Below are positions 19,951 through 31,277 of a DNA stretch of 64,000 nt, piece by piece. The position numbers and the translations under genes are program-made. Origin of the DNA: Branchiostoma floridae (Eukaryota > Chordata > Leptocardii > Amphioxiformes > Branchiostomatidae); NCBI RefSeq assembly GCF_000003815.2, contig NC_049982.1, positions 2,224,624 to 2,288,623 of the forward strand, in the 5' to 3' direction. The notes below the pieces were generated by a model. It worked only from the letters and a program-made list of their open reading frames with translations, had not been told where the DNA came from and ran no database searches. Positions within the stretch are counted from its first letter, which is position 1, and each line of letters opens with the position of its first letter.

Positions 19951-21165
19951 TGTTTCACAGCTGACGTTAAGAATTAACGGGCCCGTCAAACCTTTCTTTC
20001 GATGCACTTGTTCAAAGTAACAGTGCCTGAATGCGTCAAGAATGCAATGTAACATCCATAATGGAAACCTAAGAATTAAGTGGGTTCCAGTAGCAACATT
20101 GCGGGCAAAACTAACGAAGAATAGACAAGGAAGATTATTGTGGATTTGTCTTACCTGGGATCGCAGGGAAATACATCGTACACGTTCTGCGGTCGGTGAC
20201 CTTAGGTGTTCGATCGAACGAGGGAACGTTCGAACGGCGTTCCGCGGTGATAGCGGGTGATGTAAGGCCACGGCGTTCTTGTCAAGTTGTTCTGCTATTC
20301 GCAGCTGTATCTCATTTCATACCTGTAATTTGCTGTATCCGTATGTTTGCCATGCGCTCTGCCAGTATGTTCGAGATGACATAACGTTAACGGTATAACC
20401 ATATTTTCAGAAATTTTAAGTGTTTTTATGGTTATTGTGGAACAGGTCAACGATGTCGCCGGGTTGTTTGGGCGTTCGGTTATACCCAAGCAGATGTCGG
20501 ATTATTTTGTAAGTAGCGGCTTGCTATTAGCTTTTCTAATAGTGAATGGAAGTTAATACAGTATACGTCCGGAAAGCTGAACCCTCAACCCCGAAAAATT
20601 CCGAGTTTGACTCCAGAAGTTCTCTGCGAGCAAACGCCAAGATTACAGGCCAGAACTTGTTCTACTAACTCCATATCTATCAAGCGCGGGGCACGTTATG
20701 TGTGTTACCATTCAGACTACGTTACTTGGACATAAACCTTAGATGAAGCGAAGAAATTATAAAACGTAACAGTCGCAGGGATACAGGACTACCAATTTTG
20801 CCCTCTAATTCAATTTCTCATCACTTGCCCACGACGATATTTTCTTAACTCGCTACGCGATGCTCAACCTGGTTATGTAAAAATCATGCAGCCACTTTGG
20901 CTACAACAACAATGTGTAAATACAAGCTAAAATTACGGTATAGAGAGATGGAATCTGAATCGTGTGTATAATTTTCTTTATTACAGTAGTTCATATACTA
21001 TAGTATTTCAACATTAATAGCTGGCACTGGACTTTTTACAACAGCTACGAAATTAACAAAAGGCCACATAAACTCAATTTTATGGCATTCTCATGATCGA
21101 GAGAAACAAAATCTTATGCGACAGTCCAAGGAGAAATAATGTTTATCAGTAATTTTACATATATA

Positions 21166-21210
21166 ATACCAAGGACATTATATACAAGTATAACGTTAAT
21201 GTCCTTGATA
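21166..21210. repeat. Short imperfect hairpin, CAAGGACATTATA type
   Basis: CAAGGACATTATA is followed by TAATGTCCTTG. A related inverted pair lies at 33,811-33,845. Confidence 0.55.
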
Positions 21211-21341
21211 ATATTATATACTATCACACACTTCCAGGTTTAGCTGTCTAACATTGCGGACAATATTTTGTCTTATCAAGATGTTTCATCTATTTCAGGT
21301 TCTTAAAAAAAACAGACACTTTTCTCCGTTGTAATGAAGGC

Positions 21342-21649
21342 TAAAGGTGGGGTCACACGTGCGTATATATTTAAGTCCGTATGAGGCGCGCATGGGAGTA
21401 TTTGCCTCCACCAGGCCCCACAGGTCGTTGGAAAAATATTAGAAATTGGACAAACGTCAACAGGTAACATGTCAGACGAGTTAGCTGGGTCGCTAACCAT
21501 ACTTCTTGGTCAGCTAACTTATCTGGCATGTCATATATTTTTCCAGTTTGTACTATTTTTCCCGCGACCTGTGGAGCCTGGAAGAGACTAAGAGCTTCAT
21601 ACGCAGCTCCAACGGACTTGAATATATACGCATGTGTGAACCCACCTTA
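21342..21649. mobile_element. MITE with ~38-bp terminal inverted repeats
   Basis: The left end TAAAGGTGGGGTCACACG continues to a GTATATATTTAAGTCCGT block, and the right end is its inverse (ACGGACTTGAATATATACGC, then CCCACCTTA). About 308 bp, no coding capacity. Confidence 0.85.
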
Positions 21650-22280
21650 AGGATTTGGGCAACTTCCTGTATACTGGTCGTCGCGTTGAGGTCACGGTAA
21701 CACAGTGGTAGGCAGAAATCACGTGCAAGGCAAATATTGATTTACATATCAATCTGTAATTTGATCTGGTAATTCAATATACCGACTAGTAATCTAGTCT
21801 GCTGACGTCATGGTAGATACCAGTCGTAAAGTACTCCAGATGTAAGCAAATACTGAAGTTATCACTCGAAGTCCTGAATAAATATTTGAGTCTGAAGTTG
21901 TATTGGCTTCTCATACAACTTTGTCTCCCCTTGCTTGGATGATGTTATCCACCTTCAAGGCCAGTGTCCAATTCTCTCTGTAAGGGTGTCAATGTAGACT
22001 AGATGGCCACGTAACCACTGTTGTTGTGAAAGATGCAACTCCCTTACATTTTATAATGGAGAAAGAAACATGCCTAAGCCAATGTACATATGACATAAAA
22101 TAAAGCTTATGTGGCCTAACATAGACTGATGGAGCAACACTCTAGCATCGTAAATAATGTATGATATAAGTGTAGTGTATTTTGGAAGAAAAGTTTTCAT
22201 ATGCCTGGGAAGTAGGCAGCAATTTACATCAATGCAACTTACAATCTATGCTCAAGTATAACATTACAGTTGGAATGTGC

Positions 22281-23355
22281 CTAAGCAGTATCCTGTGTCT
22301 CAACTTTGACCCTCTTGGGGTCATAGGTCTCCTGTTCACCTCTGCCCTTTGACCTCCCAAACCTGGTCCCATTTTGTTTCTTTCTGCTGTTGGTTTTGTC
22401 CCCCGTCCAGTCCTGGATAGCAGAAGTGTCTGATTCTAACACAGGCGACCCGCCGTCTCTCAGAGGGTCGATACTCGGACTCGTCTGAATTTCCAGGTGT
22501 TTTTGTTGACCCCGAGTCCTACTGCCGCCCTGCCATTGGTCCGCCGTGACCTCAGTGCCCTTTGCCCCCGCATGACCCAGACCCGAGAAGTGGTCGTCGG
22601 GGAACAGTCCCCGGTTCACCTCCGCCCAGAAGTCCTTGATGATCTGATTTTCGTTCTGGGAAAGGCTGCCTTGCTCGAGCCGCCCTGTCTGGTCGGAACT
22701 CTGTGCTCCCCTCCCCCCTTTCTCTGTTGCCCCCCCACCAGACATCATCTCCATGACGTAGCTCTGTAGCTGCTCGGGCAGTCTCGCCACGCTCGGGTGT
22801 TTGGAGTCCCACCGGTGCTGCACCGCTGCTTTTCTCTTCCTGGCCCCTCCGACTGCCGCAGTCTCACCGCCTCCGGAGGTCCGCCCAATGTGCTCCACGG
22901 AGCCTTCAGTGCTGCCTGGTCTGTCCTCCGCGGAGTTTTCTCCAACGGGGGACACCCAAACATTTTTCTCCGTTCCGCCGAGATCTGGCGGCTCTGCCTG
23001 GCCATTGGGCGGGCTTGGCGGGCTCTCTTGTTTGACCGCAATAATCCGGCCGTCCTGGCCACGAATGTACGTACAAGACGGAGCCTTGCTGTCGTCCTCA
23101 GGGGAGGGATACTCTTCTTGACCATGAGAGAACACTGCGTCATGCTCCTTTGAGTCCCCTGACCCCTGCACTTCGACCTGGTCCTCGGGGTCGTCGGAGG
23201 TCAGGAGGTCGCGGATGCTCGAGAATCCGGTGCCGTCGGACGGAGCGTCGAGGTCGGGCTCGCTGCCGCTCATGGATCGCGCGGGGTGTGCGGTGTTCTG
23301 TACGCTGATGATGCCCTTACACACGCTGCTGTGGGCCTTCAGGTTTCGCTTGTAC
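22281..23355 (-). CDS. BTB-ZF exon 9: end of finger 4, acidic tail, stop
   Basis: Acceptor CCCCACAG. Begins RYKRNLKAHSSVCKG, completing the C2HC finger, then ~340 residues of low-complexity Ser/Glu/Gly-rich sequence to TAG at 22281-22283. One helical segment (LPEQLQSYVMEMM) stands out. Confidence 0.93.
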
Positions 23356-26300
23356 CTGTGGGGAGAGAGAGATGGTCATGCTAGTCAATCTAACCCTGAC
23401 CCTGACTCTAACCCTGACCCTGACCCTAACCCTGACCCTGACCCTAACCCTAACCCTGACCCTAACCCTTACACACGCTGCTATGGGCCTCCAGGCTTCT
23501 CTTGTACCTGGGGAGATGGCAAGAAACATTCCTCAATTATCAAAGCACAAACTCTACATAGGACACACCTGCAAAGCAGGAACAGTATTAAACAGTGTGC
23601 TAGACAATCCTGGGTTAAAATGCCAAAAAATGAATTAAGTTTTCTTACAAGCTACAGAAAGATTATCTGTTACAGCTTTCTTTTCAAATTGTGTCACAGC
23701 TTAACCTCAATGCATGAATTTACTTCTGTATAGACTGTATCAGTTCTGTATCTCTATGTATATAGCTGGTATAACCGCCCTTTGACTTGACACACCAGCT
23801 TAATGTTATTTCTTGTGGAATGTCATTAAAGATGGAATTGAAGGAGCCTTAAGAATGATTTTTTTTTCAATTTTGACAACATGCTTATCTGAAAACAAAC
23901 TGGAAAAGTATGGCTTATATAATGTTTCTTAGTAGTATTATATTCAAAATACTATAACTGACTTTGAGGTAACAATCTGAAGGTGACCAATGTCATCAAA
24001 TTTGTCAAAAGTCATCACTACAACTCCAAAAACGATTACTATGGTACCTCACCTGAACTCCCCAGAACACCTGGGACAGGTGAAGGGTTTGGCGTCCGAG
24101 TGGATCAGCATGTGGTTCTTCAGGTTGTGGCTCCGGGTGAACGTCTGCAACAGAAGGGTCCATTAGTCACAACAAACAAACAAACAAACAAACAAACAAG
24201 TGACCATTATAGAAATCAGCATGCCAGCCTTGTACCAGCCCAGAAAAGAACAAGAAGCATGCAGCAAAGACTATGTACACAATATAGTCTTTGAAATGGG
24301 ATACACCTGCTTTGAGGCAGAATTACTGTGTTTTTTATTTTATTTCTTCTTTTGCAGAAGTAAGCTGCACATGGTGTGACAGAGGCCAGTCTTCCACAGA
24401 TATTTGTCAGAGTACTTAAAGTCTGATTGCAGTACAGCATTTCTGAAGGAACTGCATGTACCAGTGCCTGGTTCTGTGTTTGAAGACAGCTGAAATAAGT
24501 TATTTTCCCATTCTTGTGCAATACCTGTAAGCAGATGGGACAGCTGTAGCGAGCCTCGTGTTTGCGGATGTACCTGTGTAGACAGGTGTGTACTCACCTG
24601 TAGACAGATGGGACAGCTGTAGCGCGCCTCGTGTTTGCAGATGTACCTGTGTAGACAAGTGTGTACTCACCTGTAAGCAGATGGGACAGCTGTAGCGCGC
24701 CTCGTGTTTGCGGATGTACCTGTGTAGACAGGTGTGTACTCACCTGTAGACAGATGGGACAGCTGTAGCGAGCCTCGTGTTTGCAGATGTACCTGTGTAG
24801 ACAAGTGTGTACTCACCTGTAAGCAGATGGGACAGCTGTAGCGAGCCTCGTGTTTGCGGATGTACCTGTGTAGACAGGTGTGTACTCACCTGTAGACAGA
24901 TGGGACAGCTGTAGCGCGCCTCGTGTTTGCGGATGTACCTGTGTAGACAGGTGTGTACTCACCTGTAGACAGATGGGACAGCTGTAGCGAGCCTCGTGTT
25001 TGCAGATGTACCTGTGTAGACAAGTGTGTACTCACCTGTAAGCAGATGGGACAGCTGTAGCGAGCCTCGTGTTTGCTTACCTGTTGGACAGGTGTGCACC
25101 TGAGTTTGCTCACCTGTAAGCAGATGGGACAGCTGTAGCGCGCCTCGTGTTTGCGGATGTACCTGTGTAGACAAGTGTGTACTCACCTGTAAGCAGATGG
25201 GACAGCTGTAGCGAGCCTCGTGTTTGCGGATGTACCTGTGTAGACAGGTGTGTACTCACCTGTAGACAGATGGGACAGCTGTAGCGAGCCTCGTGTTTGC
25301 AGATGTACCTGTGTAGACAAGTGTGTACTCACCTGTAAGCAGATGGGACAGCTGTAGCGAGCCTCGTGTTTGCTTACCTGTTGGACAGGTGTGCACCTGA
25401 GTTTGCTCACCTGTAAGCAGATGGGACAGCTGTAGCGAGCCTCGTGTTTGCGGATCCTGTTTGCAGGTGTACCTGAGTGTGTAGACAGGTGTGTTTGCTC
25501 ACCTGTAAGCAGATGGGGCAGCTGTAGCGAGCCTCGTGTTTGCGGATCCTGTTGGACAGGTGTACCTGAGTGTGTAGACAGGTGTGTTTGCTCACCTGTA
25601 GACAGATGGGGCAGCTGTAGCGAGCCTCGTGTTTGCGGATGTACCTGTAGGACAGGTGTGTACCTGTGTAGACAGGTATGTACTCACCTGTAGACAGATA
25701 GGACAGCTGTAGCGCGCCTCGTGTTTCCGGATCCTGTTGGCAGGTGTCCCGTGCTGGTTCAGGCTCTGCAGCCGCTGCATGTACTCTAGCTGGTCGGGAG
25801 GCAGGGATCCGTCATCCACACACGCCATGGCAACGTCTGGCACCTGGTCGCCTGTCGCCATGGCAACATCCGGGTTCTGTTCACCTGTAGCCATGGCAAC
25901 GTCCGGGCTCCCGTCATCGGCTGTCATGGTAACGTCAGGACTGGTCTCATCGATTTCCTGGTAAAGCAGGTTTCCACAGGTGTGATTAGTTAAAAAGATA
26001 TTCTGAGAGAGAACTTAGAGACAAGCCAAACTGTACATATGTCATGTCTATGGTAGAAGCAGTAAGGTCTTGTTTTTAAGGGCTAGACTTTGTCTTAAGT
26101 TTAATCTTATTTAGGCAATCTATTCAACTGGATTTTTTTGGATTTGGACAAAAATTTAGAACTGGATAAAACAGACTGAGATAATCACACTTTTTCAGTG
26201 ATCCATCACTCTTTTTCCGCACTAGAATGAACTGGCAGAACAATTCAATACTAAGTGTATTTAACTGGAAATAACTGTTGAACATGTCAAAGTCAATAAC

Positions 26301-29300
26301 TCATAAGAATTGTATAAAAATGTCACTTGTATGTAAATCATGTTTAGATAGTACCTATGGTAAGACAGAACCAAAGAAACTGACTTTGGTCAATGTCACA
26401 GAGCACTTACCAGATTATGTTCACCTAACGAGTCAGGAGTTGACCTTCTGTCTTCATGAAGGTCAATGGGGTCATCGTCTTGACCTCTGAACTCCTCATG
26501 GTGCTGAACCTCCTGCACTGTTATCGTCCCATTGTCATCATTTGACCTTTGTACTTCTGGTGTCTCCAGACACCTATCTCCCTCCAGGTCAACAGCTGAC
26601 CCCTGACCCGTGACCTCTCCACTCTCCTCTGTGACCTGCGACCCTTGCTCCTCCGGAGTCTGTTCTGACCGGATCCTCTCCAGAGCGTCCTTGACGGTCT
26701 CGGTGTACTTGCGTCGCCATTTTGACCCCTTGTTGTTCTTGCAGTCCCGTTCGTGGGTGCGAAGGTTTCGCTGGTGGCGGAACTTCTTGTGGCAGAACTT
26801 ACAGGAATACGGCTTCTCTCCTGGAAGGGATTGAAATACTCTTATTTCATATATCATCAGATTTAGCATAGAATAGATGATATATAAGATGAAGATATCC
26901 AGTTTAGCTAACTTTTACAAATCATTGACAAAAAATACAAACTGATTGTAAGGATTCTCAATTAGATGGATTCATTACATGTAAAGATACACTGTTGATG
27001 ATGTATTTGATGTGTCCCATGAAGACTCTACTATAGAAGACATGTACAATTTCACTTTCAAAAGTGGATGATCGCATTACACTCATCTAACTGGTGTAGG
27101 ATTTACTTTTACACTGCACTTTTAAAGAAAGCTGCCAGAATATGATTCTCTTTGCAGTCTCAAAGAAATGCTAACGCATGATTCTGCTGTTTCAGTCTTT
27201 GTGTTTAGTTTCCGGATCCATAAGTTTTGGTTTTGTAAGTTGACAAGAAAGATCTTAATAACACTAAAAATTGTTGGACTGTGGTCTCATACCGGTGTGA
27301 ATATTCATGTGGTCCCTCAGGGTCTCCGACCGGGTAAACTTCATGTAGCAGACGTGGCACTCGAAGCGCTGCTCGTGGCGCCGGTTGTAGGGGTTGCCCA
27401 CCTCGATGGGCACAGGAAACACCCCGCCCTTGAGAGAGAGAGAAAACTGGTTTATTTAAAGGCATCCTATACAGCATTAAAAGTGGAAATATTCTGGATA
27501 AGCCAATCTGTATAATATTGACATCTACACACAAAACTGCACTTCATTCCAACATTTAGGTTTTCATTTCATACTTTGAGCAGTTAAAAACAGCCCAGAG
27601 ACAATTAAGTCGCAAGAGGATATTCCTTAATTACTGTATTGGAACGTTAGGCTTTGATCGGGAATCCTTGTGCGTTTGTTTCTGTGCCATTTTTAATGGC
27701 TCAATTTATGCAATAATGATGTAAATGTGCTACAATAGTGTATTGGATGTCAATATTATACAAATTACCTTATCAAGAATATTTCATGGACACAGGGAAC
27801 ACTCCTCCCTTGAGAGAGAGAGTCTAGTATATTCCAATGCACACAATTTTAAGTACAAGTCCAGAGACTAAATTGCCTCGTACAATGTACAAAAGAGACT
27901 GGCTCTTAAACTAAGAGTCTAAATTACTCTAATGCAATGTCCTGCCTAAGTGCATTAATCTAATAATACTGTAAATGCAGAAATATTCGTGGTGGTTTTA
28001 TGTTCGCCGTTCTCGCGTTGCAAATTTACAGCAAACTTAAAACCACCGTGAACATTTTTCCATGGCAGTAAGACACTACCGTCTATGGTGCTACCAGGAA
28101 CTTAAAACCACCTCGAAAAGTCCCTTTTTTCTCTACCGCAAAATTAAATGCATGCGAACTTAAATTTGAAGTTAAATGCATCTTTTTTAAGTCAGAAACT
28201 TACAGCTTCAGCAAGTTCAACTAACTGACTCAATAGGCGAAGCAGGGGTTTACTATCTAATCCAGGGTTGCAGCCAGCCAGATATCATTTTCCGCCCCCT
28301 CGATTTTTAATGGCTTTGGCGCAACATTCCTAGGGGGCCCGGGGCATGCTATCAAGGACAATTTTTAAATCTAGACCCTCTGAAATGCTATTTCCTGCAA
28401 TTTGAGGGTTAAATTTTGCTCACAGAGGACAGGATGGGCAAATTTTTTTCCCGTCCCCAGCTGCAAAATTCCATCAAAGGACGGAAGGACGAGTGCTGGC
28501 TACAACCCTGATCTAATCTATTTTTTTAAATCTAATAATAATGATCACCTTCCCGTCCAGGCTGCGCACGCCGTACCGGAACCCCGGCTGATGCGTCGGC
28601 AGTGGCGGCATCACCAGCGGCGGGCCGTAGTCCAGCAGGGCGCGACCCTTAAACAACCAAAATGAACGGACTTGAATCACGTATCCGAAAAATAATTTCA
28701 TCAGGTTAGTAGATCATACGACATAGGACTTTTCTTTTACACAACAAGTTTTTCTCACCTGCTGAGGCTTTGATGTCTGTCAGACATCTTCCTCAGAGCT
28801 TCTAACTGGAGTTCTTCTTCTCGCCGATATATGTAGCCGATGTGGGTGGCACTTTTGCAGCAAGAACAGTATCCTAAACGTGGCTGAGTTTGTACCCCCC
28901 TTCGTTCCGGTTCATCACTGGGGTGGAGTTCCTTGAATCACGTAGCAGCTCTCACTATTGTGTATCTTGTACTATGTAAGTAAACTGGTGCATATAAACT
29001 TTAAAGCCTCAATAGGACTTTAACTTAAATGATGTAAACTATATATACTTTGTCTGACCTTCCCTCATGACCTCAATAAAAAGTGGCCTGCAGGCCACGA
29101 TTTGAGCTGTCATGAGTAAACAAAGTTTGAAACAAACAAACAAACCTTATCTGCATTTGGCGACAAGCGGAGGTTGGACTGCGGTGAGGGAAGATCCAAT
29201 GGGTGAGGTGCTGTTGGGCTCGGTGTGGTGGTTGAGGTTTGTACGCGGCCCTCTTGTTGACCGTACTGCCCGCTGTCGTGTAGTGCAAAGGCGCTGGGCT

Positions 29301-31259
29301 CTCGGCCGGTCGGGGTGTGGTGTAGGGGTCTGTCCAGGTGTGAGGAGGAGCTGGCAGGAGGAGGAGGGGAGGGGAGGAGGTGGGCTGGTCCTGATGCTGG
29401 GGATGGGGGAGGCAGCTGTTTCTCTGGCTCATCTCCTGGAAACACAAACAAATCTGTTTTAATGTCTGAAATCCTCCCTTAGCAGTTTCCCTCAAAGGTC
29501 CCATCTGTAGAAGAACCTGACCCCTAATCATAAATCCTAATCCTAACCCTTACCAACATGGGTCTTGAGTGACATGGTCTCTACCACCAGTCCCATCTAC
29601 AGCAGACTCAGTCCTAACCCCTACCCCCTGACCCTGACCCCAACCCCTGACCCAAACCCCTGAACCTTATAATTACTAACTTAAAGATAAGTCTTGAGGT
29701 AATGCAACACCCTTACCAACTTGAGTCTTGAGGTAATACGACATGGCCTCCATCTGCGGTCCCATCTGTAATAGACAGCCATGACCCCTAATCCCTGACC
29801 CTTGACCCCTGACCAACATGAGTCTTGAGGTAATGCAACACAGCCTCCACCAGCGGCCCCATCTGCAGCAGGCTGGCGGCGGACAGCAGGTCGATGGCGG
29901 TCTGCACGGTCAGCTCTGACCCCTACCCCCTGACCCTTGTCCCTTGACCCTTACCAACATGAGTCTTGAGGTAATGCGACACGGCCTCCACCAGCGGCCC
30001 CATCTGCAGCAGGCTGGCGGCGGACAGCAGGTCGATGGCGGTCTACATGGTCAGCTCTGACCCCTACCCCCTGACCCCTAACCCTTGTCCCTTGACCCTT
30101 ACCAACATGAGTCTTGAGGTAATGCGACACCGCCTCAACCAGTGGTCCTATCTGCAGCAGGCTGGCGGCGGACAGCAGGTCGATGGCGGTCTGAACGGTC
30201 AGACTCAGCTCTGACCCCTACCCCCTGAACCCTAACCCCTGACCCTTACCAACATGAGTCTTGAGGTAATGCGACACGGCCTCCACCAGTGGTCCCATCT
30301 GCAGCAGGCTGGCGGCGGACAGCAGGTCGATGGCAGTCTGCACAGTCAGACTCAGCTCCGAGGTGTACACAAAGTCCAGCAGCTGCAGGAAGGCCGTTGC
30401 CTTGACGACGGGGAGGTCGATGGGCTGCGCCTGTTTGATGGCCGCCTGCTGCTGGGTGAAGAGTGTCTGGAAGAACGTGCTGCTGGCGGCCAGGATCACC
30501 TGATGGCAGCGAAACAGCTTCCCTTCCACCTGCAACAGGTAACAGGGGTTACGTTAAGGGTACAGCTTCCCTTCCACCTGCAACAGGTAACAGGGGTTAT
30601 GTTAAGGGTGAGGGTTACGGTGAGGGTTAGGGTGAGGGTGAGGGTTAGGGTTAGAGTTAAGGCTGCTGCTGGCGGCCAGGATCACCTGGTGACAGCGGAA
30701 CAGCTTCCCTTCCACCTGCAACAGGTAACAGGCACTATGTTACACCTGGGGTTAGGGTCAGGGTCAGGGTTAGGCCTGCTGCCGGCGGCCAGGACCACCT
30801 GGCGGCAGTCAGTGGAACAGCTTCCCTTCCACCTGGAACAAGGGGCAATGTTGTACAAAATGTAGTCATGCAGTGAATCTGATTCATGAGTGCCATTGTG
30901 TGCAAAGGTATAATGACAGGTATATCACATTTCATTTTTGTTCTTTTTCTAAATCTTCTTCTATCAGTAGCTGATCAGAGCTAAATGAGTAAAGATATAT
31001 AGGTTAGATACTAGCTGTTTTGTTCATCAAACAATTCCTACAGGCTTGCGATATACCAAAACCTTTTTTTCCCACAAACAATACTACAATAGGGAAGTAA
31101 ACAGTGACAACTGTGTCTGCCTAAGTTTCTCTCCCAGCTTACCTCGAGTGTGACGTCACAGAAGAGTCCGAGGTTGCGGAGGAAGTTGAGCCTGTCGAGC
31201 AGCGTGCGCTGGTACACCAGGGACTTGTACGCGTTGGGGGAGGGGGGCAGGGCCGCCAT
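22281..31259 (-). CDS. BTB/POZ zinc-finger protein, 9 coding exons, complete
   Basis: Exons 31143-31259, 30250-30529, 29146-29435, 28549-28647, 27293-27428, 26411-26820, 25688-25957, 24053-24144 and 22281-23355 join in frame to 922 residues. Residues ~1-130 form a BTB domain (FLRNLGLFCDVTLEVEGKLF, then HQVILAASSTFF). A Pro/Ser/His-rich linker follows. Four zinc fingers come in two pairs, each a C2H2 followed by a C2HC: FECHVCYMKF and YSCKFCHKKF from about residue 285, YSCPICLQTF and FTCPRCSGEF from about residue 527. The long acidic/Ser-rich tail has basic patches (RKRKAA, KKQNG). By family knowledge such proteins are nuclear, dimerise through BTB and bind DNA. I do not recognise a specific vertebrate orthologue. 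The ATG at 31259 is the first in frame after an acceptor 18 bases upstream. Five exon-edge arrays occur in this gene. Confidence 0.92.
23322..23516 (-). repeat. Exon-edge array E: BTB-ZF exon 9 acceptor side, 2 copies
   Basis: The acceptor and first ~35 bases of exon 9 recur at 23470-23516, separated by a telomere-like tract. Confidence 0.85.
23385..23470. repeat. Telomere-like CCCTAA/CCCTGA tract
   Basis: About 14 hexamers alternating CCCTGA and CCCTAA lie between the two copies of array E. Confidence 0.9.
24053..24144 (-). CDS. BTB-ZF exon 8: second half of finger 3, first half of finger 4
   Basis: Acceptor GTTGCAG, donor GTGAGG. Encodes TFTRSHNLKNHMLIHSDAKP then FTCPRCSGEF. The histidines of finger 3 are on this exon and its cysteines on exon 7. 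Confidence 0.93.
24525..25745 (-). repeat. Exon-edge array F: BTB-ZF exon 7 donor side, about 16 copies
   Basis: The last ~49 bases of exon 7 (KHEARYSCPICLQ) plus donor GTGAGT recur about 15 more times downstream, at a ~74-bp period widening to ~90 near the true exon. In most copies the segment is also preceded by an acceptor-like CTACACAG, so it is a complete 49-nt mini-exon. Confidence 0.97.
25688..25957 (-). CDS. BTB-ZF exon 7: linker and first half of finger 3
   Basis: Acceptor TTTACCAG, donor GTGAGT, 90 codons. Starts EIDETSPDVTMTADDG, has four repeats of PDVAMATG type, and ends with the finger cysteines in RYSCPICLQ. Confidence 0.93.
25965..26405. other. BTB-ZF intron 6, unremarkable
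   Basis: AT-rich intron; I see no gene or clear repeat. Confidence 0.6.
26411..26820 (-). CDS. BTB-ZF exon 6: finger 2 and acidic linker
   Basis: Acceptor CTTCCAG, donor GTAAGT. Opens with the inter-finger linker GEKPY and YSCKFCHKKFRHQRNLRTHE then RDC (C2HC). A Glu/Asp-rich linker follows. Confidence 0.94.
27293..27428 (-). CDS. BTB-ZF exon 5: finger 1
   Basis: Acceptor CTCTCAAG, donor GTATGA. Encodes FECHVCYMKFTRSETLRDHM then NIHTG, a standard C2H2 finger. Confidence 0.94.
27440..28255. other. BTB-ZF intron 4, left part
   Basis: AT-rich intron; the segment GGGAACACTCCTCCCTTGAG at about 27,797 weakly echoes the exon 5 acceptor, a possible one-copy decoy. Nothing else recognised. Confidence 0.45.
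28263..28510. mobile_element. hAT-like MITE with 8-bp target duplication
   Basis: Ends CAGGGTTGCAGCCAGC and GCTGGCTACAACCCTG, flanked by ATCTAATC on both sides. A diverged relative lies at 42,067-42,403. Confidence 0.85.
28549..28647 (-). CDS. BTB-ZF exon 4: Pro-rich linker
   Basis: Acceptor TGTTTAAG, donor GTGATC (weak), 33 codons. Encodes GRALLDYGPPLVMPPLPTHQ to RSLDGK. Confidence 0.8.
29030..29145 (+). repeat. Dispersed repeat tail (copy 1), ends in (AAAC)n
   Basis: CCTCATGACCTCAATAAAAA and GGCCTGCAGGCC... through the (AAAC) end match the segment at 44,170-44,255. It looks like the 3' end of a SINE or LINE family. The final AAAC run touches the exon 3 donor. Confidence 0.65.
29146..29435 (-). 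CDS. BTB-ZF exon 3: Pro/Ser/His-rich linker
   Basis: Acceptor GTTTCCAG, donor GTTTGT, 96 codons. Begins GDEPEKQLPPPSPASG and stays low in complexity. The frame matches both neighbours. Confidence 0.88.
29530..30260 (-). repeat. Exon-edge array G: BTB-ZF exon 2 donor side, about 6 copies
   Basis: The last ~100 bases of the BTB exon plus donor recur near 29555, 29718, 29812, 29954 and 30105, at a ~145-bp period. The spacers are CCCTGACC/CCCTAACC telomere-like sequence. The copies nearest the true exon are longest and most similar. Confidence 0.95.
30250..30529 (-). CDS. BTB-ZF exon 2: core of the BTB domain
   Basis: Acceptor CTGTTGCAG, donor GTAAGG. Encodes VEGKLFRCHQVILAASSTFF, then LDFVYTSELSLTVQTAIDLL and HYLKTHVG. 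These are the H-x-x-[VI]-L-A-A-S-S and F-x-Y-T-x-E-L signatures of BTB. Confidence 0.96.
30512..30850 (-). repeat. Exon-edge array H: BTB-ZF exon 2 acceptor side, 4 copies
   Basis: The acceptor plus the first 20 to 50 bases of exon 2 recur at about 30568-30600, 30665-30730 and 30780-30840. GGGTTA-type spacers (about 30,595-30,665 and 30,745-30,775) separate them. Confidence 0.9.
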
Positions 31260-31277
31260 CTTCAACCCTCACTGTAC
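31143..31277 (-). CDS. BTB-ZF exon 1: start codon and first BTB strand
   Basis: Acceptor CCCTGCAG, 18 bases of 5' UTR, ATG at 31259, donor GTAAGC. Encodes MAALPPSPNAYKSLVYQRTL then DRLNFLRNLGLFCDVTLE. Confidence 0.92.

Larger units (their letters stand above)
19711..22280. other. Intergenic stretch between the receptor and the zinc-finger gene
   Basis: No exon or protein-like frame stands out. It should contain the receptor's 5' UTR and promoter and the 3' UTR of the BTB/zinc-finger gene. It also holds a tRNA-like SINE fragment, a MITE and a small hairpin listed separately. Confidence 0.6.

Noticed and set aside
22797-23153. Plus-strand frames over the BTB-ZF last exon
   Set aside because: Shadow frames of a GC-rich coding exon; the minus-strand frame continues a zinc finger.
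24525-25735. CRISPR-like array (regular repeats)
   Set aside because: Repeats are exon copies with splice sites in a eukaryotic gene; spacers are not unique sequences and no cas genes exist.
30254-30865. 203-residue plus-strand frame
   Set aside because: Antisense to the BTB exon and arrays G/H; no domain.
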